From Clostridium sp. (GTDB taxonomy: Bacteria > Bacillota_I > Bacilli_A > RF39 > UBA660): a stretch of 50,554 nucleotides of DNA. Location of the stretch: the NCBI GenBank assembly GCA_023665725.1, contig JAMPDH010000005.1, positions 16,716 to 67,269 of the forward strand. The letters are read 5' to 3'. Both the position numbers and the translations under genes were made by a program. This document shows positions 10,890-18,534 of the stretch, in pieces (the stretch's first letter is position 1; every line of letters begins with the position of its first letter). The notes beneath the pieces were generated by a model. It was not told where the DNA came from. It saw nothing but the letters and a program-made list of their open reading frames with translations, and did no database searches.

Positions 10890-11315
10890 TTAATCGGAAA
10901 CTTTAACGCCCATGTTACGTGCAGTACCTTCAACTATTTTCATAGCTTGTTCAACGGTATATGCATTTAAATCAGGCAATTTAATTTCTGCTATTTCTTT
11001 TAATTGTTCTTTAGTTATAGTCGCAACTGTTTCGTTTGCTCCTTTAGATGAACCAGATTTAATCTTGGTGTACTTTTTAATCAAGAAAGAAGCTGGTGGA
11101 GTTTTAATTACAAAGTCAAAAGTTCTATCTTCATATACAGTTATTTCAACTGGTAATATATCTCCCATCTTATCTTTAGTTGCATCGTTATATTTTGTAC
11201 AGAACTCCTGTAAATTTATTCCTGTTGGTCCTAATACAGTTCCACATGGTGGAGCTGGTGTAGCTTTTCCTGCAGGTATCTGTAACTTTACTATTTTTTG
11301 TACATTTTTTGCCAC
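10890..11315 (-). CDS. rplK: 50S ribosomal protein L11
   Basis: L11 binds the GTPase-associated centre of 23S rRNA. The 141-aa product matches the family's usual length, with the N-terminal [19 protein letters not shown] and the C-terminal rRNA-binding domain ending [10 protein letters not shown]. The open frame begins at a GTG within the ribosome-binding site; the GTG at 11315, giving (M)[13 protein letters not shown], follows AGGAGGTG at correct spacing. It has its own promoter and a leader with a possible L1-binding site. Confidence 0.98.
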   Translation of the reverse strand: MAKNVQKIVKLQIPAGKATPAPPCGTVLGPTGINLQEFCTKYNDATKDKMGDILPVEITVYEDRTFDFVIKTPPASFLIKKYTKIKSGSSKGANETVATITKEQLKEIAEIKLPDLNAYTVEQAMKIVEGTARNMGVKVSD

Positions 11316-11344
11316 GAAAAACACCTCCTATATTTTTTTCGCGT

Positions 11345-11384
11345 GTGGTATAATGATATACGCTTTAAAATTCTAATCTCCCAC
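11345..11384 (-). promoter_or_regulatory. Candidate L1-binding site in the rplK leader
   Basis: Minus strand AAGTGGGAG (from 11384) and ATACCACAC (to 11345) bracket a 30-base arm. The pair GTGGGAG/ATACCAC copies the strands of the L1 target in 23S rRNA. It sits between the rplK promoter and start. Confidence 0.5.
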
Positions 11385-11418
11385 TTACTGTTTTTATTTA
11401 ACAAATTACAGCAATATG

Positions 11419-11447
11419 ATAATACCATATTTTAAATATTTTGTAAA
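11419..11447 (-). promoter_or_regulatory. Promoter of rplKA
   Basis: TTTACA (11442-11447), 17-base spacer, TATTAT (11419-11424), immediately downstream of the nusG stop. Confidence 0.75.
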
Positions 11448-11458
11448 TGCTTTTTTTA

Positions 11459-11992
11459 TTAACTTTTAGATATTTGAGATATTTGTAATTCTACAATTGT
11501 TTCTTGACCAAATAAATCTAATGAAACAGATACTTTGTTATTTTGAATATCAATGGTTTTAATTGTTCCAAACATTCCTTCAAATGGACCATTATTAACT
11601 TTTACTGTATCATCAACATTTAAATCATTTACTATGTCAAGTCTGCTCATTCCCATAGAAGATAATATTCGATCAACTTCTTCAGGAGTTAAAGGAAATG
11701 GTTTAGTTCCTTTTCCAGATGATCCTATAAATCCTGTAACACCTGGTGTATTACGTACAATAAACCATGCCTCATCTGTCATTATCATTTCAACTAAAAT
11801 ATATCCTGGGAACATTTTTCTTATTTTTTCTTTTTGAACGCCATCTTTAAGTTCTACTTCTTTTTGTTCGGGAACAACTACTCGCAAAATGTAGTCTTCC
11901 ATTCCCATAGTACTAGCACGCATTTCTAATTTTTCTTTTACCTTATTTTCATGTCCTGAATAAGTATTTACTACATACCATTCTTTTTCCAT
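11459..11992 (-). CDS. nusG: Transcription termination/antitermination factor NusG
   Basis: 177 aa. The NGN domain begins KEWYVVNTYSGHENKVKEKL and binds RNA polymerase; the C-terminal KOW domain contains VNNGPFEGMFGTIKTID. Length fits bacterial NusG without insertions. The longer open frame overlaps secE; the ATG at 11992 gives the conserved start MEKEWYVV and shares one base with the secE stop (TAATG), so the pair is coupled. An AAGGATG lies about 11 bases upstream. Confidence 0.98.
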   Translation of the reverse strand: MEKEWYVVNTYSGHENKVKEKLEMRASTMGMEDYILRVVVPEQKEVELKDGVQKEKIRKMFPGYILVEMIMTDEAWFIVRNTPGVTGFIGSSGKGTKPFPLTPEEVDRILSSMGMSRLDIVNDLNVDDTVKVNNGPFEGMFGTIKTIDIQNNKVSVSLDLFGQETIVELQISQISKS

Positions 11993-12321
11993 TATACAAA
12001 TATCATCCTTATTCCAGTAATAATTAAATGACATGCAAGGAAAAATAATGCGAATATTATTATCATTAATATAGTTGCTACACTATAGGTTATCATTTCT
12101 TTTTTTAATGGCCATCTAACCTTTTTCATTTCATTTTTAACATCCTTTAAAAAATGTTTATCATGTTTTTTTTCTCTTGGTGATTTCTTTAATGAATTAG
12201 ATGTTTTTGAAATATCTTTTTTGGGTTTTTGTTGTTCAATTTTTTCCACTTCTTTTTTGCTTACTTCTTCAACTTTTGTTTCTTTTTTCCTATTACTTGT
12301 TTTTTTCGTTTCTTTTGCCAT
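11992..12321 (-). CDS. secE: Preprotein translocase subunit SecE
   Basis: 109 aa. SecE clamps SecY in the Sec channel. A long Lys/Glu-rich N-terminal extension (about 55 residues) precedes the conserved amphipathic helix FLKDVKNEMKKVRWPLKKEM and one transmembrane helix (TILMIIIFALFFLACHLIIT). The ATG at 12321 follows AGAGGAGTTATT; the open frame further upstream lies in the promoter region. The secE-nusG order is standard. The charged extension is longer than in Bacillus subtilis SecE. Confidence 0.95.
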   Translation of the reverse strand: MAKETKKTSNRKKETKVEEVSKKEVEKIEQQKPKKDISKTSNSLKKSPREKKHDKHFLKDVKNEMKKVRWPLKKEMITYSVATILMIIIFALFFLACHLIITGIRMIFV

Positions 12322-12360
12322 AATAACTCCTCTTTTAATATTATGCTTTTTATGTAAAAT

Positions 12361-12400
12361 AAAAACACCTTCGTGCATATAGATTATAGCACAAAGATGT
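12361..12400 (-). terminator. Terminator of the coiled-coil genes, enclosing the secE -10
   Basis: Minus strand ACATCTTTGTGC, 12-base loop, GCACGAAGGTGT then TTTTTATTTT: a 12-bp stem with two G-U pairs. The loop (12377-12388) contains the TATAAT of the secE promoter. Confidence 0.8.
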
Positions 12401-12411
12401 ACCTATGTCAA
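12383..12411 (-). promoter_or_regulatory. Promoter of secE-nusG, nested in a terminator
   Basis: TTGACA (12406-12411), 17-base spacer, TATAAT (12383-12388), full consensus. The -35 overlaps the stop region of the upstream gene and the -10 is in the terminator loop; initiation would fall after the loop, so the new transcript contains only one arm. Confidence 0.85.
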
Positions 12412-13049
12412 TTTTCTTTATTAGAAACAGTATTTTTATCTTTTAACCTACTCATACCATTGCCAATATTTACAACTAAAGAATTAAATCTCTCTAAATT
12501 ATTAGCTAATTCTCTTTTCTTAGCTTCAAATTCTATCATATCATATTCTAATGTTTTTCTAAGAGATTCAATTTTTTCTTTCTTAAGTTTTAAGTTTAGT
12601 TCTATAGATTCAAGCTCATTCTTTTTTGTATCAAGTAATGCAGCTTGTTTATCCTTTCTAAGTTTAAAATTCATTTGTTGTCTCTTCTTTAAAACTTCAA
12701 AAGCTTTTCTATTTTTATCTAATTCTTCTTGTTCTAACGTTAATTGTTCACGTTCTTTGGCAATTTCTTTTCTGTTTTTTTCTAATATTAAGGTCATATC
12801 TTTTTTATACTGATTTAACTCTTTATATTTTTGTGTCATTTCTATTTCAAACGTTTCTCTCGCATGTTTTAATGCTCTCTTATCTTTTTCAATCTGTTGT
12901 TTTAAAAGATAGTTTTTTTTATATAGTGTTTCAAGTTCTTTAACATTTACACTAGATTTTTTAATAGCTTGGTCAAGACTATCATTTTTATTTTGTAGTG
13001 CCTCGCTTTTATTTATAGTATCACTAATATGTTCTACTTTACTATTCAT
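12408..13049 (-). CDS. Coiled-coil protein of unknown function
   Basis: 213 aa with no signal peptide or membrane segment. From residue about 25 to 195 it is almost continuous heptad-like, Lys/Glu/Leu-rich helix, for example QKYKELNQYKKDMTLILEKN, predicting a long coiled coil. It starts 11 bases after the stop of another coiled-coil gene (13061-13963) with only a weak ribosome-binding site, implying coupling. It ends just before the secE promoter. The two proteins may form a shared filament or scaffold; I do not recognise a named family. Confidence 0.75.
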   Translation of the reverse strand: MNSKVEHISDTINKSEALQNKNDSLDQAIKKSSVNVKELETLYKKNYLLKQQIEKDKRALKHARETFEIEMTQKYKELNQYKKDMTLILEKNRKEIAKEREQLTLEQEELDKNRKAFEVLKKRQQMNFKLRKDKQAALLDTKKNELESIELNLKLKKEKIESLRKTLEYDMIEFEAKKRELANNLERFNSLVVNIGNGMSRLKDKNTVSNKEN

Positions 13050-13060
13050 TAAATGAAAAC

Positions 13061-13963
13061 CTATTTATTTTCTGGTAATTTTGAAAAATTATTATTAAAT
13101 TGAGATACTAATTGTTTAAATTTAGCACAAGATTGAGCCAATGATTCTCTTTCAAAAGCGATTTTCTTTTCCTCTGCTTCTTTTTGTTGATTAAAGTGTT
13201 CTTTTTCAGTTTCTAAATCCTTTTTTTCATTTTCTATTGTCTGTAAACTAAGTGCAGTGTCTTTTTCTAATTGTGCTTCCTCATTTGCTATTCTTTCTCT
13301 TTCTAAATTCAATTTAGATTCTTCTGTTTCTTTATATTTTCCGAATTGTTCCTTATCAGCATCTAATTTTTCTCTTTCAATTTTGATTGCATTTTCTTTT
13401 AAATTTAATTCTCTATTTTTAACTTCTGCGTCAGACTTTATTTCTTGTTCCTCTTCTAATAATCTTTCCTTTTGAAGTTTCATTGATTCCTCAAATTGTT
13501 TCTTTTCTAATTCTAAACTTTCTTTTTGTGAATCAACAAATTTTTGAAATTCAAGTCTTTCTTTTTCAAGATTTTCTCTTGTTTGATTAATAGTATTTTC
13601 GTCTTCTTTAATAGTTTTCTTTTTTTCAATTATTTGAGAAATTAAATTATTAGCGCCTTCCACATCATCGTATAAGCTATCAAAGAAAGCATCAAAATCG
13701 CTTGTTTTTTCTTCATCATCTTTAGATTCTAAAGTCACGAAATCATCTTTAACAGTTTCGTTTGTTACAATAGGTTCTGATTTTTCTAACGAATCAACAG
13801 CATTTAAAACAGCATCATCATTCCATTTAGTTTCTTGAACTTTTTCTTCATTACCATCTTCATCTTGGTCAAAGAAATCATCTGAAAATTCAGCTGGTTC
13901 AATTTCTTCTATCATTGGTTTTTCATTTTCTTCAACGTTTAATGTTTCTATATTCTCGTTCAT
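13061..13963 (-). CDS. Acidic-headed coiled-coil protein
   Basis: 300 aa. Residues 1-95 are strongly acidic and likely disordered (DDFFDQDEDGNEEK). Residues about 100-290 form a long coiled coil with repeated KERLEFQ/KEQFGKY-type heptads. No signal peptide or transmembrane segment is visible, so it should be cytoplasmic. The ATG follows AGAGGGGAATGTTAT. It is followed by a second coiled-coil gene 11 bases on. Both C-termini end with similar segments (LAQSCAKFKQLVSQFNNNFSKL here, NNLERFNSLVVNIGNGMSRL in the neighbour), suggesting an ancient duplication. Function unknown. Confidence 0.75.
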   Translation of the reverse strand: MNENIETLNVEENEKPMIEEIEPAEFSDDFFDQDEDGNEEKVQETKWNDDAVLNAVDSLEKSEPIVTNETVKDDFVTLESKDDEEKTSDFDAFFDSLYDDVEGANNLISQIIEKKKTIKEDENTINQTRENLEKERLEFQKFVDSQKESLELEKKQFEESMKLQKERLLEEEQEIKSDAEVKNRELNLKENAIKIEREKLDADKEQFGKYKETEESKLNLERERIANEEAQLEKDTALSLQTIENEKKDLETEKEHFNQQKEAEEKKIAFERESLAQSCAKFKQLVSQFNNNFSKLPENK

Positions 13964-14003
13964 ATAACATTCCCCTCTACTATTCTTTTATTATAACGTT
14001 AAT

Positions 14004-14012
14004 ATTGTACCA
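14004..14012 (-). promoter_or_regulatory. Extended -10 promoter of the coiled-coil pair
   Basis: TGGTACAAT on the minus strand (TGn plus TACAAT) with only an AT-rich -35 region, 41 bases upstream of the ATG at 13963. Confidence 0.45.
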
Positions 14013-14040
14013 CATTTTTTAATAAAATAAAACATTTTTT

Positions 14041-15462
14041 TTAAAAAATTGTATTTTTTTCATTTTTTATTTCATAATGAGTTCCTTCACGTGTATCTTT
14101 AAGTATTATACCACGGTTTAATAATTCATCTCTTATTTGATCACAAAGTTCAAAATTTTTTTCCTTTTTAGCAGCATTTCTCTTTTCAATTTGTTCCTCT
14201 ATATATTTTTTTAAATCATTATCTATTATAATTTCTTCATTTTTTAGTAAATCGAGAGATAAAATTTTATCAAAGTCATCTATTAAATATAATTTTGTAT
14301 TATTATTTAAATCCGATTTTACTACATCATAAAGTATTGTAAGCGCGAAAGATGTATTCAAATCATCTTCTAGTGCATCCTTAAACTTTTGTTGATAAAT
14401 TTTAGCTTTTTCCTCATCAACTTCGCCAAATTTATTATCAAATATGTTTTTGATTTTTTGTTTTAATTTATTATATATATTAACTGTCCCATCTAATATA
14501 TCGTAAGAAAATAATAATGGCTTCCTATAATGAGATTGTAAGCAAAATAATCTATAACATATAGGATTATATCCTTTTTCTTCTAATAGTGAAACTGTCA
14601 AAAACTCACCTTTACTTTTACTCATCTTACCAGTATCATCGTTTAAATGTTCTACATGAAACCAATAATTACACCATTTGTGCCCTATGTAACTTTCAGA
14701 TTGCGCTATTTCATTTGTATGATGTGGAAAAATATTATCCACTCCTCCACAATGTATATCCAAGTATTCACCTAAATATTTTATAGCAATATTAGAGCAT
14801 TCTATATGCCAACCTGGATATCCAATTCCCCATGGACTATCCCATTTTAATGCCTGATCTTCAAACTTGGATTTAGTAAACCACAATACAAAGTCATTTT
14901 TATTTTTTTTATTTTTATCTTCTGTAACACTTTCTCTTACCCCAACTAACATCTCTTCTTTATTATTATTTGTTAATTTGTAATATTCTTCCAATCTTGA
15001 AGTATCAAAATAAACATTACCATCAGATATATATGCAAAATCTTTTTCTAGTAACTTCTCTATCATATTTATATATGTATCTATGCAAGATGTCGCTCTA
15101 ACTACAATATCTGGTTTTTTTATATTTAATTTATCACAGTCTTCAAAAAAGGCATTTGTATACATATCGGCTATTTCTTGTATAGTCTTATGTTCCCTTT
15201 GAGCGCCTTTTAACATTTTATCTTCGCCAGTATCTGCATCACTTGTTAAATGACCTACGTCCGTTATATTCATACATCTTTTAACTTTATATCCTATATA
15301 ATTAAAGGTTTTTTCTAAAACATCTTCCATTATATAGCTTCTTAGATTACCTATATGTGCATAATGATATACTGTAGGCCCACAAGTATACATTTTGATA
15401 CTTTTATTGTCCATAGGAATAAAATGTTCAATCTTTCTTGTTAAAGTATTATATAGTTCCAT
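14041..15462 (-). CDS. cysS: Cysteinyl-tRNA synthetase
   Basis: 473 aa, class I synthetase charging tRNA-Cys. CGPTVY (Cys27, zinc ligand) is followed by the nucleotide-binding HIGN at residues 36-39. GWHIECSNIA and GVDNIFPHHTNEIAQSE carry the remaining zinc ligands, and KMSKSKGEF is the second ATP motif. Length is typical. The start ATG follows AGAGGAGAG, with a promoter (15484-15512) directly upstream. No T-box leader is visible. The stop is followed directly by the coiled-coil promoter, without an obvious terminator. Confidence 0.98.
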   Translation of the reverse strand: MELYNTLTRKIEHFIPMDNKSIKMYTCGPTVYHYAHIGNLRSYIMEDVLEKTFNYIGYKVKRCMNITDVGHLTSDADTGEDKMLKGAQREHKTIQEIADMYTNAFFEDCDKLNIKKPDIVVRATSCIDTYINMIEKLLEKDFAYISDGNVYFDTSRLEEYYKLTNNNKEEMLVGVRESVTEDKNKKNKNDFVLWFTKSKFEDQALKWDSPWGIGYPGWHIECSNIAIKYLGEYLDIHCGGVDNIFPHHTNEIAQSESYIGHKWCNYWFHVEHLNDDTGKMSKSKGEFLTVSLLEEKGYNPICYRLFCLQSHYRKPLLFSYDILDGTVNIYNKLKQKIKNIFDNKFGEVDEEKAKIYQQKFKDALEDDLNTSFALTILYDVVKSDLNNNTKLYLIDDFDKILSLDLLKNEEIIIDNDLKKYIEEQIEKRNAAKKEKNFELCDQIRDELLNRGIILKDTREGTHYEIKNEKNTIF

Positions 15463-15483
15463 TTAATTTCTCTCCTCTATTTA

Positions 15484-15512
15484 ATTATAACATGATATAA
15501 ATAATAAGTAAA
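15484..15512 (-). promoter_or_regulatory. Promoter of cysS
   Basis: TTTACT (15507-15512), 17-base spacer, TATAAT (15484-15489), about 20 bases before the cysS ATG. Confidence 0.7.
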
Positions 15513-15536
15513 TTAATTAAAAACCCCATTAAAAGC

Positions 15537-15565
15537 AAAAAAAGTGCAAATATATGCGCTTTTTT
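15537..15565 (-). terminator. Terminator of the duplicated lipoprotein gene, copy 1
   Basis: Minus strand AAAAAAGCGCA, loop TATATT, TGCACTTTTTTT. It overlaps the stop codon and is repeated exactly in copy 2 at 17022-17050. Confidence 0.75.
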
Positions 15566-16357
15566 AACTTAAACTATATACTTTTTCACAAGAGTCTACT
15601 TCTTCGATTGAATATCCTATAATATCGCTTAATGATGTATCTAGATTAAATTCTGTTATCATACTATATAATTCTTCATATAAATCATTGTATATCTCTT
15701 CTTCTACGTTATTTGGCATATTTTCTCCATAGATACTATTTACATATCCCCATACTGGTAAATATGCATCACGTACTTCCTCTATTGTTTTTGCAGCTCC
15801 TATTTTTTCATATACCTCATCTAATACTTTATATGTTTCATATTCACTTGAATTTTTTGATACCATATTTGATACATGTATTGCTTTTCCATGTTCATTA
15901 TATTCTTGAGCTGTTTCCTTATCTATTTCTAAAAAAGTTTCATATACATTTTCAAAATACATTGCATCTCTTGTTTTATCTATTGTATTTTGATAATTTT
16001 TTCTTACTAAATCTTCGTCTCCACTTATTACTCCTGTTTCAACTAAAACCCCTTTTAATTCTGAATTTATTACTGTTTTATTAATAGTATATACAAACGC
16101 ACACAATTCTTCTAATGTTACTTCTGTTCCTTCGAACTCTTTTTCTGCTTTTTTTAATATTTCTGCAAGTTCTTTTTCATCAATATATTTTATTGCTGTA
16201 TATTTTTCTAATTCGCTTTCTTCTTTTGTTGTTTCTTCTGGTTTTGTTGTTAAAATTACTGTTTCTTCTGTAACTATTGATGTTGTTTTTTCTACTAATT
16301 CATCGTCTATACTTATTGCTTTTGTATTTTCTAATTCTTCCTTATTTTCTTTTGAAG
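15537..16357. repeat. About 820-bp direct repeat, copy 1
   Basis: This segment is repeated at 17022-17842 at a constant offset of 1485; I saw no mismatch, only one extra C at 15536 at the edge. It encodes residues from about 26 to the end of the first protein plus its terminator. The tRNA pair lies between the copies. Confidence 0.95.
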
Positions 16358-16430
16358 TTGAACAAGCAGTTGAAGTTACAGCTATACTTGCAGCAGTAAG
16401 AGTAGCTAATAATCCTTTTAAATTTTTCAT
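15564..16430 (-). CDS. Lipoprotein, duplicated C-terminal domain (copy 1)
   Basis: 288 aa from the ATG at 16430; the frame extends upstream to a TTG inside the ribosome-binding site GAAGGGGG. The signal peptide ends in a lipobox (TSTAC, Cys23), so the protein is membrane-anchored outside. A short Thr/Glu linker (residues about 45-75) leads to a helical domain of about 210 residues with no family I know. From Ser26 onward it is identical to the C-terminal 264 residues of the protein at 17049-18350; only the anchor differs. Promoter and 5'UTR match those of two neighbouring surface genes. Confidence 0.8.
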   Translation of the reverse strand: MKNLKGLLATLTAASIAVTSTACSTSKENKEELENTKAISIDDELVEKTTSIVTEETVILTTKPEETTKEESELEKYTAIKYIDEKELAEILKKAEKEFEGTEVTLEELCAFVYTINKTVINSELKGVLVETGVISGDEDLVRKNYQNTIDKTRDAMYFENVYETFLEIDKETAQEYNEHGKAIHVSNMVSKNSSEYETYKVLDEVYEKIGAAKTIEEVRDAYLPVWGYVNSIYGENMPNNVEEEIYNDLYEELYSMITEFNLDTSLSDIIGYSIEEVDSCEKVYSLS

Positions 16431-16461
16431 AAATTTTTCCCCCTTCAAATTTATGGCTTGT

Positions 16462-16490
16462 ATAATATCACTTTATCTATGATTTGTCAA
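16462..16490 (-). promoter_or_regulatory. Promoter of lipoprotein copy 1 (shared module)
   Basis: TTGACA (16485-16490), 17 bases, TATTAT (16462-16467), then the leader ACAAGCCATAAATTTGAAGG also found before 18350 and 20599. Confidence 0.8.
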
Positions 16491-16699
16491 GTTTTACAAG
16501 AAAATATGTTATAAATATTTACTTAATCCATATTTTATACTAATTTTGTAAAAAAATAAAACTTTAATGTATGCTTTTATAATAATTATCTATCTATATT
16601 AATAATATATATTAATACAGTTAATTATCAAAAATATTAATCCAATAAATAAACTTTGATATTTTTAATAATATTTTTTAGTATTTTTCAAAAAAAATA

Positions 16700-16728
16700 T
16701 TGCACAAATTTTTTCATTATGTTATTAT
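16700..16728 (+). promoter_or_regulatory. Promoter of the tRNA-Met/tRNA-Leu unit
   Basis: TTGCAC (16700-16705), 17-base spacer, TATTAT (16723-16728), 20 bases before the first tRNA. Confidence 0.7.
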
Positions 16729-16748
16729 ATAATAGCAGTGTTTGAAAT

Positions 16749-16825
16749 GGACCCTTAGCTCAGTTGGTTAGAGCATCCGGCTCATAACCGGGCGGTCGTA
16801 GGTTCGAGTCCTACAGGGTCCACCA
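16749..16825 (+). tRNA. tRNA-Met (anticodon CAT)
   Basis: The 77-nt cloverleaf has acceptor strands GGACCCT and AGGGTCC, D-arm AGCTCAGTTGGTTAGAGC, anticodon stem-loop with CTCATAA, T-arm GGTTCGAGTCC and an encoded CCA end. It reads CAT; elongator Met is likely, though a lysidine-modified Ile tRNA cannot be excluded from sequence alone. Confidence 0.9.
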
Positions 16826-16833
16826 CTGTTGTT

Positions 16834-16918
16834 GCAGGTGTGGCGAAATTGGTAGACGCACTAGCCTTAGGAGCTAGCGCCTCACGGCATGGGGGTTCAA
16901 GTCCCTTCACCTGCACCA
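16834..16918 (+). tRNA. tRNA-Leu (anticodon TAG)
   Basis: 85 nt with acceptor GCAGGTG/CACCTGC, a long variable arm (CGCCTCACGGCATG), anticodon stem CTAGC/GCTAG with loop CTTAGGA, T-arm GGTTCAAGTCC and encoded CCA. It starts 8 bases after tRNA-Met. Confidence 0.95.
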
Positions 16919-16978
16919 AAGTTACTAAAAAGGGCATTGAAATGCAAAATAATGCATGTCACAACCTATTTTAAAATT

Positions 16979-17003
16979 GAGTAGTCCCACTACTCTTTTT
17001 TTC
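16979..17003 (+). terminator. Terminator of the tRNA unit
   Basis: GAGTAGT, loop CCC, ACTACTC followed by TTTTTTT. Confidence 0.9.
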
Positions 17004-17021
17004 ATTTATCTTTATTAAAAG

Positions 17022-17050
17022 AAAAAAAGTGCAAATATATGCGCTTTTTT
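17022..17050 (-). terminator. Terminator of the duplicated gene, copy 2
   Basis: Exact repeat of the 15537-15565 hairpin, overlapping the stop codon. It faces the plus-strand tRNA terminator. Confidence 0.75.
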
Positions 17051-17842
17051 AACTTAAACTATATACTTTTTCACAAGAGTCTACTTCTTCGATTGAATAT
17101 CCTATAATATCGCTTAATGATGTATCTAGATTAAATTCTGTTATCATACTATATAATTCTTCATATAAATCATTGTATATCTCTTCTTCTACGTTATTTG
17201 GCATATTTTCTCCATAGATACTATTTACATATCCCCATACTGGTAAATATGCATCACGTACTTCCTCTATTGTTTTTGCAGCTCCTATTTTTTCATATAC
17301 CTCATCTAATACTTTATATGTTTCATATTCACTTGAATTTTTTGATACCATATTTGATACATGTATTGCTTTTCCATGTTCATTATATTCTTGAGCTGTT
17401 TCCTTATCTATTTCTAAAAAAGTTTCATATACATTTTCAAAATACATTGCATCTCTTGTTTTATCTATTGTATTTTGATAATTTTTTCTTACTAAATCTT
17501 CGTCTCCACTTATTACTCCTGTTTCAACTAAAACCCCTTTTAATTCTGAATTTATTACTGTTTTATTAATAGTATATACAAACGCACACAATTCTTCTAA
17601 TGTTACTTCTGTTCCTTCGAACTCTTTTTCTGCTTTTTTTAATATTTCTGCAAGTTCTTTTTCATCAATATATTTTATTGCTGTATATTTTTCTAATTCG
17701 CTTTCTTCTTTTGTTGTTTCTTCTGGTTTTGTTGTTAAAATTACTGTTTCTTCTGTAACTATTGATGTTGTTTTTTCTACTAATTCATCGTCTATACTTA
17801 TTGCTTTTGTATTTTCTAATTCTTCCTTATTTTCTTTTGAAG
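17022..17842. repeat. About 820-bp direct repeat, copy 2
   Basis: Same orientation and sequence as 15537-16357. Homology stops abruptly inside the codons for SKENKEE, where this copy fuses to a different N-terminal half. Confidence 0.95.
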
Positions 17843-18350
17843 ATTTTGAAAATGCATTTGCACCTGCTATTAAAAATCCAAACACTGCTATACCTATAAC
17901 TGAGTTTCTTATTAATTTCTTTTTTGATTTTTTGGATTTTTCATCATCATCTATATTAGAATTATTACTGCTTTCATCAACTATTATGGTATCCGCATTA
18001 GTATTGTCATTAACATTACTAGTATTAGAAACTTCATCAGTATTATTCTCAACCACGGAATCTGAATTAATAGAAGAATTGTTATCAGAAATATTTGTAG
18101 CTATATTATCTATAGTAACAGGATCAACGCTAGGAGCATCAGGTATTTTATAATCTGGTATAGTTACATTTTCAATATTTTCATAACCTGAATTATTATC
18201 ATTTTGATTTTCCAAATTAACATGCTCAAATTTTTCAGTTTCATCAATTGACTCAACTGATGGCGTAGTGTTTTGATTACTATTAGTTTTTATATATCCA
18301 TTTCTAATAAGATCTCCTAATGACATATTAATATTTTTATTATTTTTCAT
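17049..18350 (-). CDS. Single-pass membrane protein, duplicated C-terminal domain (copy 2)
   Basis: 433 aa. Residues 1-145 are cytoplasmic-looking, Asn/Asp/Ser-rich and low complexity; KSKKSKKKLIRNSVIGIAVF starts one transmembrane helix at about residues 145-165. The remaining 264 residues are identical to the lipoprotein domain at 15564-16430. So the same extracellular domain is shown by two anchors, lipid or transmembrane. The ATG follows AAAGGGGG in the shared leader. The perfect identity, including third codon positions, indicates very recent duplication or gene conversion. Domain function is unknown. Confidence 0.8.
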   Translation of the reverse strand: MKNNKNINMSLGDLIRNGYIKTNSNQNTTPSVESIDETEKFEHVNLENQNDNNSGYENIENVTIPDYKIPDAPSVDPVTIDNIATNISDNNSSINSDSVVENNTDEVSNTSNVNDNTNADTIIVDESSNNSNIDDDEKSKKSKKKLIRNSVIGIAVFGFLIAGANAFSKSSKENKEELENTKAISIDDELVEKTTSIVTEETVILTTKPEETTKEESELEKYTAIKYIDEKELAEILKKAEKEFEGTEVTLEELCAFVYTINKTVINSELKGVLVETGVISGDEDLVRKNYQNTIDKTRDAMYFENVYETFLEIDKETAQEYNEHGKAIHVSNMVSKNSSEYETYKVLDEVYEKIGAAKTIEEVRDAYLPVWGYVNSIYGENMPNNVEEEIYNDLYEELYSMITEFNLDTSLSDIIGYSIEEVDSCEKVYSLS

Positions 18351-18381
18351 AAAATTTTCCCCCTTTAAATTTATGGCTTGT

Positions 18382-18410
18382 ATGTTAACACATTATTATT
18401 AATTTGTCAA
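18382..18410 (-). promoter_or_regulatory. Promoter of copy 2 (shared module)
   Basis: TTGACA (18405-18410), 17 bases, TAACAT (18382-18387), then ACAAGCCATAAATTTAAAGG as in the sister modules. Confidence 0.75.
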
Positions 18411-18504
18411 GTTTATTTAGCATTTATTATTAAATAATGTTACCATTAAACTTACTATATAATAATATTGTTAAATAATTAATTTTATACTAAATATATT
18501 CATC

Positions 18505-18530
18505 AAAAAAACAGCGATAAATCACTGTTT
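18505..18530 (-). terminator. Terminator of the 139-aa gene
   Basis: Minus strand AAACAGTGA, loop TTTA, TCGCTGTTT followed by TTTT. Confidence 0.8.
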
Positions 18531-18534
18531 CAAC

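Larger units (their letters stand above)
16449..16748. other. AT-rich divergent intergenic region
   Basis: No gene seen. It holds the lipoprotein promoter (minus, 16462-16490), the tRNA promoter (plus, 16700-16728) and about 200 bp of very AT-rich DNA between them that could act as an UP element for the tRNA promoter. Confidence 0.6.

Noticed and set aside
16749-16918. tRNA genes as an integration (att) site
   Set aside because: The flanking repeats do not contain tRNA sequence and no duplicated tRNA 3' end was found near the accessory block.
15713-17569. Two identical plus-strand open frames of 123 codons
   Set aside because: Leu/His-rich shadows of the duplicated minus-strand genes, with no ribosome-binding site.
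15537-17842. Transposon or IS as the source of the duplication
   Set aside because: No transposase, terminal inverted repeats or target-site duplication found; the repeat coincides with a gene domain plus its terminator.
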